DNA of 64,000 nucleotides from positions 1 to 64,000 of the forward strand of contig JAUKVZ010000008.1 of NCBI GenBank assembly GCA_032355985.1, written 5' to 3'. Made by a program: the position numbers and the translations under genes. The notes below the pieces were generated by a model. It worked only from the letters and a program-made list of their open reading frames with translations. It searched no databases and was not told where the DNA came from. Position 1 is the first letter of the stretch, and each line of letters opens with the position of its first letter. This stretch comes from Sarcodiotheca gaudichaudii. Taxonomy: Eukaryota; Rhodophyta; Florideophyceae; Gigartinales; Solieriaceae. This document shows, piece by piece, positions 15,345 through 24,808 of this stretch.

Positions 15345-16919
15345 GTGACAGTGGGACATTTCAATAGACATAACGTGCGGCCGTTGTTGGCCGTTGGTTC
15401 TTGCGCGCTGTTTGCTTCGATTGCTCTTGCGAATGAGACCGTCAAGGAGACGGGGATCGTTCTGCGGATGCAGAATGAGGAAGGGGAGCTCAGCGGCAAG
15501 AAGCGTGTGACGTGGCCTTCGATCGTGAAGATGCTCAACGACAAGCTGGGCAATGCGCAGCAGGTGAACATCTATACGGATGTGTGCAACGATGGCGGGC
15601 TGATCAAGGCGGCGATGGATGCGGACAACGGTCTGACGCCGAAGTATGTCATCGGAACGAGCATTGATGAGTGCGATTCATCTGAGGATGGTTGCGGGAA
15701 CATCAATGAGAATCCGCCCGGGCGGCTGAAGGTGGGGAGCAACTACTACTTCAGCTACAAGGCGTATCTGACCAAGCGGATCAAGGCGCAGCCGAAGCCG
15801 ACGGTGAAGCAGGCGCATGATTCGGCGGATGCTGATGCGAATGCGGATGACAGTCTTGATCAGGATGCGCAGTACAAGGCGGGTCCGGGGGCGAATGAAG
15901 CGCTGAAGATTGATGAGGGGATGATGTCCAGCCATGCGCTGGTCTTTGGCGGCGATTGCAACAGTTTGTACTTCGCGCCGGTGCGGGAGCTTTACAAGTG
16001 CCTGCGCGCGCTGGGGTTTACGGAAGAGCATCTGTATTACAACCAGTACTCGAATCAGAATCTGCCGGAAGGCGGAAAGATGAGCGGGCCGGGGACGAAG
16101 GCGAACTTTATGAAGGCGCTGATGGATCTGAAGATGTGCGTTGACATGAATCCGGGGAAGGAGACGGTGACGATGTTCCTGTTTGGGCATGGGTTCCAGG
16201 AGGACAAGAATGTTTGCCGCCCGCCGAGCGCGATTCCGGGTGAGCCGAAGCAGGGCGAGCCTGTGCCGGGGAGTGATGAGGGGAAGACGCTTGGATTGGC
16301 GACGGGGCCTGATTTCTGGGAGCGGATCAAGGAGGATGCGCTTGTTGATGATCCGGATCTGCATGCGGTTGAGTTGCCGCAGTTTTTCTTTGCGGCATCG
16401 GAGCATTCGCTGACGGGTCCGATGCTTGTTGAGCTTTCGGATGGTTTCGGCGGGCCGCCGGTGTTTGCGGGGTTCCTTGATCCTGCGCAGCTTCAGACTG
16501 TTCCGGGTTCGGATGCGGGGTTGCTTGAGGCGCCATTGGATCCGCGTGCGATTGGGGATCTGGTGCTGCTTTATGACGGCTTGCCGCAGTTGGAGATGAG
16601 GCTGCAGCTTGTGCCCGGTGATTTTCTGCGGCTGGCGATTGAGGATGATCTGTTTCACGATCCGACGTATCCCTTTGATACGTATGGCGTGGGGATTCGG
16701 ACGGAGGTTGTGGGCGCAACGGCGATGACGGCGCCGCCCTGCACGGCTGATCTGGATGGTGATGGAACGGTTGGGTCATCGGATCTGGCGCTGCTCATCG
16801 GCACGTGGGGCGCGACGGCGCCTTCGGGGACATTGCTGCTGGGTGATGTGAACTTCGATGGCGTTGTGAACGCGACGGATCTTGCGCAGTTGATTGGACA
16901 GTGGGGGCCCTGCCTTTAG
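15345..16919 (+). CDS. Secreted legumain/caspase-like protein with dockerin doublet
   Basis: 524 residues with a signal peptide ending near LAN. A GTG at 15345 lies too close to GGAGG; the GTG at 15351 has better spacing. Residues about 195-283 (HALVFGGDCNSLYFAPVREL, later VTMFLFGHG with H282) resemble the first half of peptidase C13 (legumain), where a strand ends in the catalytic His. Residues about 57-110 (VNIYTDVCNDGGLIKAAMD with C81, then YVIGTSIDE) resemble the second half, where the catalytic Cys is followed by a YATT-type strand. The order of the halves is thus reversed from the family norm. Between them lies an acidic linker. Two dockerin-like repeats end the protein (LDGDGTVGSSDLALLIGTWG and VNFDGVVNATDLAQLIGQWG, then PCL). 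The protease call is inference from motif reading. Confidence 0.75.
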   Translation: MTVGHFNRHNVRPLLAVGSCALFASIALANETVKETGIVLRMQNEEGELSGKKRVTWPSIVKMLNDKLGNAQQVNIYTDVCNDGGLIKAAMDADNGLTPKYVIGTSIDECDSSEDGCGNINENPPGRLKVGSNYYFSYKAYLTKRIKAQPKPTVKQAHDSADADANADDSLDQDAQYKAGPGANEALKIDEGMMSSHALVFGGDCNSLYFAPVRELYKCLRALGFTEEHLYYNQYSNQNLPEGGKMSGPGTKANFMKALMDLKMCVDMNPGKETVTMFLFGHGFQEDKNVCRPPSAIPGEPKQGEPVPGSDEGKTLGLATGPDFWERIKEDALVDDPDLHAVELPQFFFAASEHSLTGPMLVELSDGFGGPPVFAGFLDPAQLQTVPGSDAGLLEAPLDPRAIGDLVLLYDGLPQLEMRLQLVPGDFLRLAIEDDLFHDPTYPFDTYGVGIRTEVVGATAMTAPPCTADLDGDGTVGSSDLALLIGTWGATAPSGTLLLGDVNFDGVVNATDLAQLIGQWGPCL

Positions 16920-17115
16920 GTGAGGGGCACGCGCGCCGGTCAGGGGGGCGGCAGGGGGGGCGGTGGTTTGATGCTGCGGCTATGGGCGTGTCGTGTTTGG
17001 GCGGGTTTTGTAGCGCCGTTTGCCAGGGATCGAGCATAGAGGCCGGAGTTTTGGCAGGCTTTCGGGATCCGGGCGCTTCTCGATATAGGATTGAGAAGCT
17101 GAGCTTTGAGATCTC

Positions 17116-18954
17116 ATGATTGGGCGCTTCAATATCGTCGTCAGTCTTGCGGCCGCAGTTGTTGCGGCTTGGCAAGCGTTTGCAGCGGATGTGTCGCTGT
17201 CTGCCGATGCGCAGGCAGCTCTTGATGACGCCAAGGCACATCAAGCAACAATCATTAATGGATTTTATGTTCGCGATGAAGCGGGGCCTCTGTTCCGAGA
17301 GGCCCTTGACCGACTTGCCATGGAGTTGCCTGACGACTTCAGTGTTGATGAATCTGCAGGGATTGATCAAAAGCTGATCGCCATGGCCCTTGATCGAGAG
17401 CGGGCGCCGGAGAAGTACGCGTACTTCTGGGAAATGTTCGCAAAATCGGGCGCCAAAGGCGAACCAAGTTTGAGAACAGGCCGTCAGTCGAAAATTCCGC
17501 CACTGCCTTCTGACTGGTATCAGGATGACAAGTATCGACTTGTATGGGAGTGCCATTTTCTGGCGCCCGACAGCAGCAGACGAGCTGTGACCGCCCATAT
17601 TCTGTCTCAGCTTGCGCATGAATCGACTCTGCCGACTATTGAGCATCTGTGCGACGTCTCCACGTCAGCCTCGGCACTGGACGCAAGCTTTAGTCGCGCC
17701 AAGAGAATCCAAGACAGAACATGGGCAATTGCACTTGCTTTAGAGAACGAGGCAGGTTTACGAACAGCCGTTCGATGCATCGCACAGATTGATGAGTTCT
17801 ATGACGATACTGCTTCGCGGCTCGGCATTCAGCGCGATGAATTTGCCGAGGCACAACTTGCATTCCACGAGCCCCGGCTACGATTTGAAAAATCACTGGG
17901 ATACTACGAGCCGTGGAAAGACGCGGAGGCATACCGAAATCGAAGAGAGCTCTGGTCTCCGATCATTCACAGCATGATGCAACAGCCACAGGGGTTGTCG
18001 CAGCGCGAACGCGATATTCTCAGTCACGTCATTGAGATAGGGAACCGGATTCAAGGCGCAGATGTCTCGCTGTCCGCCAATGCGCAGGCGCTGCTGGAGA
18101 CAGCCAGGACGCAGCAATCCACGATCCTCGAAGACTACTTCGTGCGAAAGGAGGCCGGCCCACCGTTTCGTCAGGCGCTCGATGATCTGGCCGCGGAGTT
18201 GCCTGATGATCTGGAAGTGGATGAAAGCGCCGGATTCGACGAAAAGCTGATTGCAATTGCGCTTCACAGGAAGCGGAATCCTGAGATGTACAACTACTTC
18301 TGGGAGATGTTTGCGCGACGTGGCGCAGTTGGTATTCCCAGGAGGCATAGATCGCATAGCGCAGAGCCCCTGCTGCCTCAGGAGTGGTATTCGGATGAGC
18401 AATATCGACTTAACTGGGAATGCCATCTGCTCGAGCCGGAGGGAAGATGGCGCGATCGAACGAGAGCCACGCTCTCAGATTTCGCGAATCCAGCGACGCT
18501 TGTGACTGTGAGGCACTTGGGCGAGCTGTCGACATCCGAACGCGCGTTCGAGGCGTACGCAGAGGATGGAAAGCCTATTCGCGATCTCCAGAACACCATG
18601 TGGGGGCTCGCAATGGGGATCGACGGCGAGAACGGCTTCCGGATGGCGCTTCAGTTCATTGCAGACATCGAGCGGTTTGAGAGCATGATGCCTGAGAAAT
18701 TAGGGAAGTCCATTGAGGATGTTCGGGCGGAAGGCAACTACATTCCGGACAACCGCGAGCGGTTCATGATGTCAATCGGGCTTTATGAACCATGGGTCGA
18801 GAATGGTCAGATGGTTGAGCTGCGGCTGCGGTGGCGGCCAACCTTGCAGGCAATCGCGGCCGATCAAGCAGACCTGAATGACCGAGAGCGCGCCATTCTG
18901 GATGAGGCGATGGAGTTGCTGGATCGATCTGAAGCGGCGGCGTCCACGGACTAG
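17116..18954 (+). CDS. Secreted protein made of two tandem copies of one domain
   Basis: 612 residues with a signal peptide (MIGRFNIVVSLAAAVVAAWQ, then AFA-A). The mature part is an internal duplication. Residues about 24-313 and 315-605 align along their length: ADVSLSADAQAALDDAK pairs with ADVSLSANAQALLETAR, AGPLFREALDRLAMELPDD with AGPPFRQALDDLAAELPDD, and YRLVWECHFLAP with YRLNWECHLLEP. Each copy is mostly helical, ends in an SLGYYEPW or SIGLYEPW segment, and then carries an Arg/Glu-rich helix (RERDILSHVIEI, RERAILDEAMEL). I recognise no family. The divergence of the halves points to an old duplication. It sits alone between the legumain-like protein and prfA. Confidence 0.75.
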   Translation: MIGRFNIVVSLAAAVVAAWQAFAADVSLSADAQAALDDAKAHQATIINGFYVRDEAGPLFREALDRLAMELPDDFSVDESAGIDQKLIAMALDRERAPEKYAYFWEMFAKSGAKGEPSLRTGRQSKIPPLPSDWYQDDKYRLVWECHFLAPDSSRRAVTAHILSQLAHESTLPTIEHLCDVSTSASALDASFSRAKRIQDRTWAIALALENEAGLRTAVRCIAQIDEFYDDTASRLGIQRDEFAEAQLAFHEPRLRFEKSLGYYEPWKDAEAYRNRRELWSPIIHSMMQQPQGLSQRERDILSHVIEIGNRIQGADVSLSANAQALLETARTQQSTILEDYFVRKEAGPPFRQALDDLAAELPDDLEVDESAGFDEKLIAIALHRKRNPEMYNYFWEMFARRGAVGIPRRHRSHSAEPLLPQEWYSDEQYRLNWECHLLEPEGRWRDRTRATLSDFANPATLVTVRHLGELSTSERAFEAYAEDGKPIRDLQNTMWGLAMGIDGENGFRMALQFIADIERFESMMPEKLGKSIEDVRAEGNYIPDNRERFMMSIGLYEPWVENGQMVELRLRWRPTLQAIAADQADLNDRERAILDEAMELLDRSEAAASTD

Positions 18955-19047
18955 ATGCGTGTGTGCGGTTCTTTTGTTCGACGGGCGCGACGTCGGCGGC
19001 AGGCGGGCTGGTGCTACGATGCCGCGGCTATGGCCGGGATGCAGTCC

Positions 19048-20136
19048 ATGATTCCTGAATCGGTGTGCGTGAAGCTTGAGGAGCTTTCGGCGCGGCGCTC
19101 GGAGTTTGAGCGTGCGCTGGGGGATCCTGAGGTGCTGGCTGATCACACGAAGGTTCGGGAGCTATCCATTAAGAAGGCGGCGCTGGATCCGGTGGTGGAT
19201 CGGTATGTGCGGTTCAAGGGGCTTGGGGAGGAGATGGGGGAGTTGGCCGCGGCTATTGAGTCGGGGGAGGACGCGGAGCTTGCGGAGATGGCTCGGGAGG
19301 AGTTGCCGGGTTTGGAGTCGCGGGCGGAGGCGCTTGCCGCGGAGATTCTTGAGCAGTTGGTGACGGCGGATGATCGTGGGATCGGGTCTGTGATCATGGA
19401 GATTCGCGCGGGAGTCGGCGGGGATGAGGCGGGGCTCTGGGCGCGGGATCTGCTGGAGATGTATACGAAGCGTGCGGGGGCGCGGGGGTGGAAGGTTGAG
19501 GTGATGGATCTGGCGGAAGCCGTGAGCGGCGCGGGGGGCGGCGGGCTGAAGGGCGTGGTGCTGACGGTGTCTGGTGAGGGTGTGTGGTCGGAGCTTGCGC
19601 ATGAGGCGGGGGTGCATTGCGTGAAGCGCGTGCCGGCGACGGAGTCGCAGGGTCGGATTCATACATCGACGGCGTCGGTGGCCGTGCTGCCGGAGCCGGA
19701 GGAAGTGGACATCACGATTGATGCGAATGATGTGGATGAGCACATCACGACGGCGCAGGGTCCGGGCGGGCAGAACGTGAACAAGGTGGCGACGGCGGTG
19801 CATCTGATTCATAAGCCGACGGGCGTTGAAGTGCGGATGCAGGAGTCGAAGAGTCAGCGGCAGAATCGGGAAAAGGCGTGGCGGCTGCTGCGGGCGCGGC
19901 TGTATGAGCTGGAGCTTGAGAAGCAGCGGGCGGAGCGGGATGCGGCGCGCGCGGGGCAGATTGGCGGGGCGGGGCGGTCGGAGCGGATTCGCACGTATCG
20001 CTACAAGGACAACATGGCGGTGGATCATCGGGTGAATGAGTCATTCAACCTGCAGCGGGTGCTGGAGGGTGAGATGGATGATCTTGCTGAGGCTCTGCAT
20101 AAGAAGGATGTTGCGGAGCGGCTGGCGGCGCTGTGA
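19048..20136 (+). CDS. prfA: Peptide chain release factor 1
   Basis: About 362 residues from MIPESVCVKLEELSARRSEF, the usual RF1 length. The frame runs further upstream, and ATGs at 19030 and 19039 are alternatives; none has a clear ribosome-binding site. The stop-codon recognition PAT motif stands in VPATESQGRIHTS, which marks RF1 (UAA/UAG) rather than RF2 (SPF). The catalytic GGQ is in GPGGQNVNKVATAVH at about residues 240-242. The C-terminal GGxxRSERIRTYRYKDN and VDHRVN motifs are typical. The methyltransferase gene prmC, often found next to prfA, is not adjacent here. Confidence 0.97.
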   Translation: MIPESVCVKLEELSARRSEFERALGDPEVLADHTKVRELSIKKAALDPVVDRYVRFKGLGEEMGELAAAIESGEDAELAEMAREELPGLESRAEALAAEILEQLVTADDRGIGSVIMEIRAGVGGDEAGLWARDLLEMYTKRAGARGWKVEVMDLAEAVSGAGGGGLKGVVLTVSGEGVWSELAHEAGVHCVKRVPATESQGRIHTSTASVAVLPEPEEVDITIDANDVDEHITTAQGPGGQNVNKVATAVHLIHKPTGVEVRMQESKSQRQNREKAWRLLRARLYELELEKQRAERDAARAGQIGGAGRSERIRTYRYKDNMAVDHRVNESFNLQRVLEGEMDDLAEALHKKDVAERLAAL

Positions 20137-20255
20137 TGTTGCGCGCGATGTTGTGAATCGCGGCGCGCTGTTCGCGCGTCAGCGAACTTGATTGCACACT
20201 GAAAAACGAAGGGTTGTTGGTGTTCCGGCTGTCGGTGTGCGGCTAATGTTCGGGC

Positions 20256-21383
20256 ATGGGTGGGCGAAGTTATGAGTATCGGGATGCGCTTGTGTCGGGA
20301 GCGGCGCATCGGCGGGGGGCGGGGATCAATCCGGGGAATCGGTTTGAGGATGTGCGGCTGCATGTGCTGGGGGAGGAGCTGGATCGGCAGCTTGTTGAGC
20401 GCGCCGGTGATGGGGGCGGGCTGGTGCGTGTGCCGCGGCAGGTGTATCGCGATAAGACGAAGGGGATCATCAATCATGTGGCGCGCACGTCGGATGTTCC
20501 GTTTGACTGGACGGTGAATCCGTATCGCGGTTGCGAGCATGGGTGCGTGTACTGCTTTGCGCGGCCTTATCACGAGTATCTGGGGTTCAGCTGCGGGCTG
20601 GACTTTGAGACGAAGCTTGTGGCAAAGCCGGATGCGGCGACGCTTCTGAAGAAGGAGCTTGCCTCGCCGAAGTGGCGCCCGGAGCCGATTGTGATGTCGG
20701 CGATTACGGATATCTATCAGCCGATTGAACATTCGATGCAGATTGCGCGGCAGTGCCTTCAGGTGATGGCGGATTGCGGGCAGCCTGTGTCGACGATGAC
20801 GAAGAGCGCGATGGTGCTTCGGGATATTGATTTGTGGTCGAAGCTTGCGGAGTTGCGCGCGGGGCGCGTGACGGTGACGCTGGTGACACTGGATGCGGAG
20901 CTTGCGCAGAGCTTAGAGCCGCGGGCATCGTCGCCGAGCGCGCGGCTGCGGATTATTCGTGAGCTGACGGCGGCGGGGATTCCGGTGTCGGTGAATGTGG
21001 CGCCGATCATTCCGGGGCTGACGGATATGGAGACGCCCAGGATTCTGGAGGCGGTGAGTGATGCGGGTGCGCGGCAGGCGATGTGGGCGCTTCTGCGGCT
21101 TCCTTATCAGGTGAAGGATCTGTTTTTGGAATGGCTGGAGCGGAGTGTGTCGCAGGAGCGGGCGCGGAAGGTTGAATCGATGATTCGGCAGTCGCGCGGG
21201 GGGAAGCTGTATGACGCGCGGCGGGGGCGGCATCGGGGGCAGGGGGCGCATGTGGAGCAGATTCGGCGCACGTTTGATGTGTTCACGCGTCGGTATGGGC
21301 TGAATCGGGATGTGCGGGCGCTGTCATCGGCGCATTTTCGGCGGCCTGATGTGAGTGGTCAGATGTCGCTTCTGGATGTGTAG
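20256..21383 (+). CDS. PA0069-family radical SAM protein
   Basis: 375 residues, normal for the family. The iron-sulfur cluster motif CEHGCVYC has its Cys at residues 93, 97 and 100, preceded by VNPYRG and followed by FARPYHEYLG, the SplB/PA0069 signature. Later family marks are VMSAITDIYQPIE and PVSTMTKSAMVLRD. The conserved N-terminal region includes GINPGNRFE. Members resemble spore photoproduct lyase but their reaction is not established. It follows prfA by 119 bases and is probably transcribed separately. Confidence 0.9.
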   Translation: MGGRSYEYRDALVSGAAHRRGAGINPGNRFEDVRLHVLGEELDRQLVERAGDGGGLVRVPRQVYRDKTKGIINHVARTSDVPFDWTVNPYRGCEHGCVYCFARPYHEYLGFSCGLDFETKLVAKPDAATLLKKELASPKWRPEPIVMSAITDIYQPIEHSMQIARQCLQVMADCGQPVSTMTKSAMVLRDIDLWSKLAELRAGRVTVTLVTLDAELAQSLEPRASSPSARLRIIRELTAAGIPVSVNVAPIIPGLTDMETPRILEAVSDAGARQAMWALLRLPYQVKDLFLEWLERSVSQERARKVESMIRQSRGGKLYDARRGRHRGQGAHVEQIRRTFDVFTRRYGLNRDVRALSSAHFRRPDVSGQMSLLDV

Positions 21384-21517
21384 GGGGCGTTGGGCATGTT
21401 TGGGCGGGTGAAGCCGCAGGTTGGGGCTGGCGGTATCCTTTTGAGGAGTGCTTGAAAGAGGGGAACGGGCGCGGGAGATGGTGCGAAAAAGGGATTAAAG
21501 GAAGGGGCGGCGATCAG

Positions 21518-22861
21518 ATGCGAAACGGGATGTTGAGATGGTCGGGCGCGTGTGCGGTCGGGATCGTTGCGCTGGGCGCGGCGGTTGCGATGGTTGGCGG
21601 TCCGGAGCGTGCGCAGGCGCAGACGGCGCGGCAGCGATCGCAGAATCCTCAGCAGCCGGCGGGGCAGCAGCCGCAGCCGGTGGTGGTTCCTTCGCCGACG
21701 GTGTACGGGACCGGTCCGTTTCTGCGGGCGGTGAATCCGGTCGACTGGACGCTGAATGGGAATATGAATCTGATCGGCGCGATCAATCGCGTGCAGATCG
21801 GCGGATCGGTGACGAACTTTCGCACGGTCTTCGGTGTGGAGCAGGCGGCGGTTGTGTTTCCGATCATGAGTGAGTGCGCCAATGCGGTGGCGTATCCGGA
21901 CAAGATGACATCGGAGCTGTCGTTTGAGCAGCGGACGATTGATACGAATCCGGTGCTGCTGCCTGGGTACGCCGACGGCACGACGCTTGCGCGCTGGCGG
22001 ACGGGCGAGCAGCGCGGCAAGCAGATGCGGCTTGAAGTGACGTTGCCGATGACGTGCTGGGAGCTGGAGTTTGATGAGCAGGCGGCGATGCGTGTGGGCT
22101 GGCCTCGGCAGGGATATCCGCCGGAGGTGCAGTCATCGCTCGTGCCGGGTCAGTACATCGAGTCGGATGATCCGGTGCTTTTTGATCTGATGATGAAGTG
22201 GACGCGGGGTCGGCCGAAGAGTGTGCCTCCGGCGATGCTGGCGAAGTCATTGGCGGCGCAGGTGATCGGGTTCTATCAGCCGGACAGCCAGGGGTATCTT
22301 TTCGGGAAGAATCGCGGGTGGGCTGGTTTTGAGGTGCAGGGGGCGGCGTTTGCGGTGGGGCAGGGCGTTGGCTCGCCTTACAACATGCCGGCATTGCTTT
22401 GTGCGATGTATCGGGCGGCGGGTCTGCCGGCTCGGATGGTGATCGGGTATGACGCGGTGGTGTCGCTGGGCAACGCGGGGTCGGGGCTCTTCATTGATGA
22501 TCCGGAGTGTCGGTGTCCGACGGGGGATCAGCCGAGCGCGGTTCCGTTTTTGAACGCGTGGGTTGAGTTTTACCTGTATGACGAGCGGGCGAATGTGGGG
22601 CAGTGGATACCGGTGGATGTGCTTTCGCAGCGTCGGATCGGGTCGCGAGCGCCTTCCCTGAAGCAGCCCTGGCAGTTCTTCGGGAACTTCCCGTGCGGGG
22701 AGCAGACGTTGCCGATCGCTTTTCAGTATCACCCGCCGACGACGGTGGTGGCATCGGGGCCCCCGACGTTGTGGGGGTGGCTGCCGCAGCCATCGATTCC
22801 GATCTCGGACATGTGGACGTATTTTGATGCGATGAATACGCCGAAGCGGGCTGGGGATTGA
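21518..22861 (+). CDS. Secreted transglutaminase-like protein lacking catalytic Cys and His
   Basis: 447 residues from MRNGMLRWSGACAVGIVALG, a signal peptide; GGAAGGGG lies upstream of this ATG. A Gln/Pro-rich linker follows. The transglutaminase-like core is at about residues 265-380: PALLCAMYRAAGLPARMVIG, FLNAWVEFYLYDE and GQWIPVD. In active members a Cys stands 12 residues before the Arg of RAAGLPAR and a His begins HAW. Here these positions are Pro (in GSPYN) and Asn (NAW), while the Asp of WIPVD remains. The fold is therefore kept without the thiol chemistry, which suggests a binding or structural role. It lies between the radical SAM gene and lepA. Confidence 0.8.
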   Translation: MRNGMLRWSGACAVGIVALGAAVAMVGGPERAQAQTARQRSQNPQQPAGQQPQPVVVPSPTVYGTGPFLRAVNPVDWTLNGNMNLIGAINRVQIGGSVTNFRTVFGVEQAAVVFPIMSECANAVAYPDKMTSELSFEQRTIDTNPVLLPGYADGTTLARWRTGEQRGKQMRLEVTLPMTCWELEFDEQAAMRVGWPRQGYPPEVQSSLVPGQYIESDDPVLFDLMMKWTRGRPKSVPPAMLAKSLAAQVIGFYQPDSQGYLFGKNRGWAGFEVQGAAFAVGQGVGSPYNMPALLCAMYRAAGLPARMVIGYDAVVSLGNAGSGLFIDDPECRCPTGDQPSAVPFLNAWVEFYLYDERANVGQWIPVDVLSQRRIGSRAPSLKQPWQFFGNFPCGEQTLPIAFQYHPPTTVVASGPPTLWGWLPQPSIPISDMWTYFDAMNTPKRAGD

Positions 22862-22978
22862 GGTCGTTTGGGGCTCCGTGCGCGGCGTCGCCGGGGCCGG
22901 TCCTCGCTACAATCCTGCCCCCCAATGGATCGGCGGCGACGGGCGTCTGCCGATCGGGCGCCATCGATCCGCACTTCC

Positions 22979-24787
22979 ATGAATATTCGCAACTTCTCGA
23001 TCATCGCTCATATTGACCACGGCAAGTCGACGCTGGCCGATCGGCTGTTGCAGTCGACGAGTGCGGTTTCGGATCGTGAGAGCCGCGAGCAGTTGCTGGA
23101 TGCGATGGATCTGGAGCGGGAGCGGGGGATCACGATCAAGGCTTCGTCGGTCACGGTGCATCACACGTGTGACGGCGAGCAGTTCATGCTGAACTTCATT
23201 GATACGCCGGGGCATGTGGACTTCACGTATGAGGTGAGTCGTGCGCTGACTGCGTGTGAGGGCGCGGTGCTGGTGGTTGATTCGACGCAGGGTGTTCAGG
23301 CGCAGACTGTTGCGAATGCGTATCTGGCGGTGGGTCAGGATCTGGAGTTGATTCCGGTCATTAATAAGATTGATCTTCCTGCCGCGGCGCCGGATGAAGT
23401 GGCGATGGAGATTGAGCAGGTGCTTGGTCTTCCGGCGGAGGAGTCGATTTATTGTTCGGCGAAGACTGGCGCGGGGATTCAGGAGCTGCTGGATCGGATT
23501 TGCCGCACGCTGCCGCCGCCTCGTGAGCCGGTGACTGAGAAGACGCGGGCGCTGATTTTCGACTCGGAGTATGACGATTATCGCGGCGTGATTGTGTTCA
23601 TCCGTGTGTTTGACGGTCATCTGAAGGTTGGCGACAAGATTCGGATGATGGGGGCTGGGCGCACGTATCACGTGACGGAGCTTGGCAAGTACACACCGAA
23701 GGCGACGAAGGTGAAGGAGCTTGGTCCGGGCGAGACGGGGTACATGGTCGCGGCGATCAAGACGCTTGCGGATGTGCGCGTCGGCGACACGATCACGATT
23801 GACGCTGATCCTGCCGAGCAGGCGCTGCCGGGCTACGAAGAGCCGAAGCAGATGGTGTTCTGCGATTTCTATCCGGCGACGAGCAGCGCGGGCGGGGGCA
23901 AGGGCAGTGACTTTGAGTCATTGCGCGATGCGATCGAGCGGTTGAAGCTCAATGATGCGAGCTTCACATTTGCGCCGGTGCATTCGGAGGCGCTTGGGTT
24001 CGGTTTTCGCTGCGGGTTCCTCGGCTTGCTGCACATGGACATCATCCAGGAGCGGCTGGAGCGCGAGGGCGGCGTGGAGATCGTGCAGACGGCGCCGACG
24101 GTGAACTACCGCGTGAAGATGACGGACGGGACGATGAAGGATGTGACGAATCCTGCGGATCTTCCCGATCCGAACTATTACGAAGACATTCTCGAGCCCA
24201 TCGTGAAGATGGAGATCATCTGTCCGACGGATTGCATCGGCGATGTGATGAAGCTGTGCGGGAATCGGCGCGGCGTCTATAAGAGTCAGCAGTTCCTTTC
24301 TGATACGCGTCAGATTCTGGACTATGAGTTGCCGCTGGCGGAGATCATTTACGACTTTCATGACAAGCTGAAGTCGATGACGCGCGGCTACGGGACGATG
24401 GACTACGAGATTCTCGAGTACAAGTCCGATCGGCTGGTGAAGGTTGAGATTCTGATCAACGGCGATCCGGTCGAGGCGCTGGCGATCATCGTGCATCGCG
24501 AGAAGGCGGAGCAGCGGGGGCGGATGCTTCTGCAGAAGCTTCGCAAGCAGATTTCGCGGCATCAGTTCGAGATTCCGCTGCAGGCGGCGATCGGCGGAAA
24601 GATCATCGCGCGCGAGACGATCAAGTCGATGCGGAAGAACGTGACTGCGAAGTGCTACGGCGGCGATGTGACGCGCAAGCGAAAGCTGCTCGAGAAGCAG
24701 AAGGAAGGCAAGAAGCGGATGAAGTCGATCGGTTCGGTCGAGATTCCGCAGGAGGCCTTCATGGCTGTGCTGGAGCAGGATGAGTAG
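22979..24787 (+). CDS. lepA: Elongation factor 4 (LepA), ribosome back-translocase GTPase
   Basis: 602 residues from MNIRNFSIIAHIDHGKSTLA, the standard start and length. The GTPase motifs are all present: AHIDHGKST (P-loop), RGITIKAS (switch I), DTPGHVDF (switch II), NKIDLP and the SAKTG motif. The LepA-specific C-terminal domain follows (RMLLQKLRKQISRHQFEIPL and AKCYGGDVTRKRKLL). It acts on stalled or mispositioned ribosomes during translation. The stop is 21 bases before an unrelated A+T-richer gene on the same strand. Confidence 0.98.
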   Translation: MNIRNFSIIAHIDHGKSTLADRLLQSTSAVSDRESREQLLDAMDLERERGITIKASSVTVHHTCDGEQFMLNFIDTPGHVDFTYEVSRALTACEGAVLVVDSTQGVQAQTVANAYLAVGQDLELIPVINKIDLPAAAPDEVAMEIEQVLGLPAEESIYCSAKTGAGIQELLDRICRTLPPPREPVTEKTRALIFDSEYDDYRGVIVFIRVFDGHLKVGDKIRMMGAGRTYHVTELGKYTPKATKVKELGPGETGYMVAAIKTLADVRVGDTITIDADPAEQALPGYEEPKQMVFCDFYPATSSAGGGKGSDFESLRDAIERLKLNDASFTFAPVHSEALGFGFRCGFLGLLHMDIIQERLEREGGVEIVQTAPTVNYRVKMTDGTMKDVTNPADLPDPNYYEDILEPIVKMEIICPTDCIGDVMKLCGNRRGVYKSQQFLSDTRQILDYELPLAEIIYDFHDKLKSMTRGYGTMDYEILEYKSDRLVKVEILINGDPVEALAIIVHREKAEQRGRMLLQKLRKQISRHQFEIPLQAAIGGKIIARETIKSMRKNVTAKCYGGDVTRKRKLLEKQKEGKKRMKSIGSVEIPQEAFMAVLEQDE

Positions 24788-24808
24788 GGCGTTAGCGAAG
24801 GTCTTGCA

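Noticed and set aside
15678-16658. 326-residue minus-strand frame opposite the legumain-like gene
   Set aside because: Arg/Leu/Gln-rich shadow composition; the plus-strand gene has a signal peptide, motifs and dockerin repeats.
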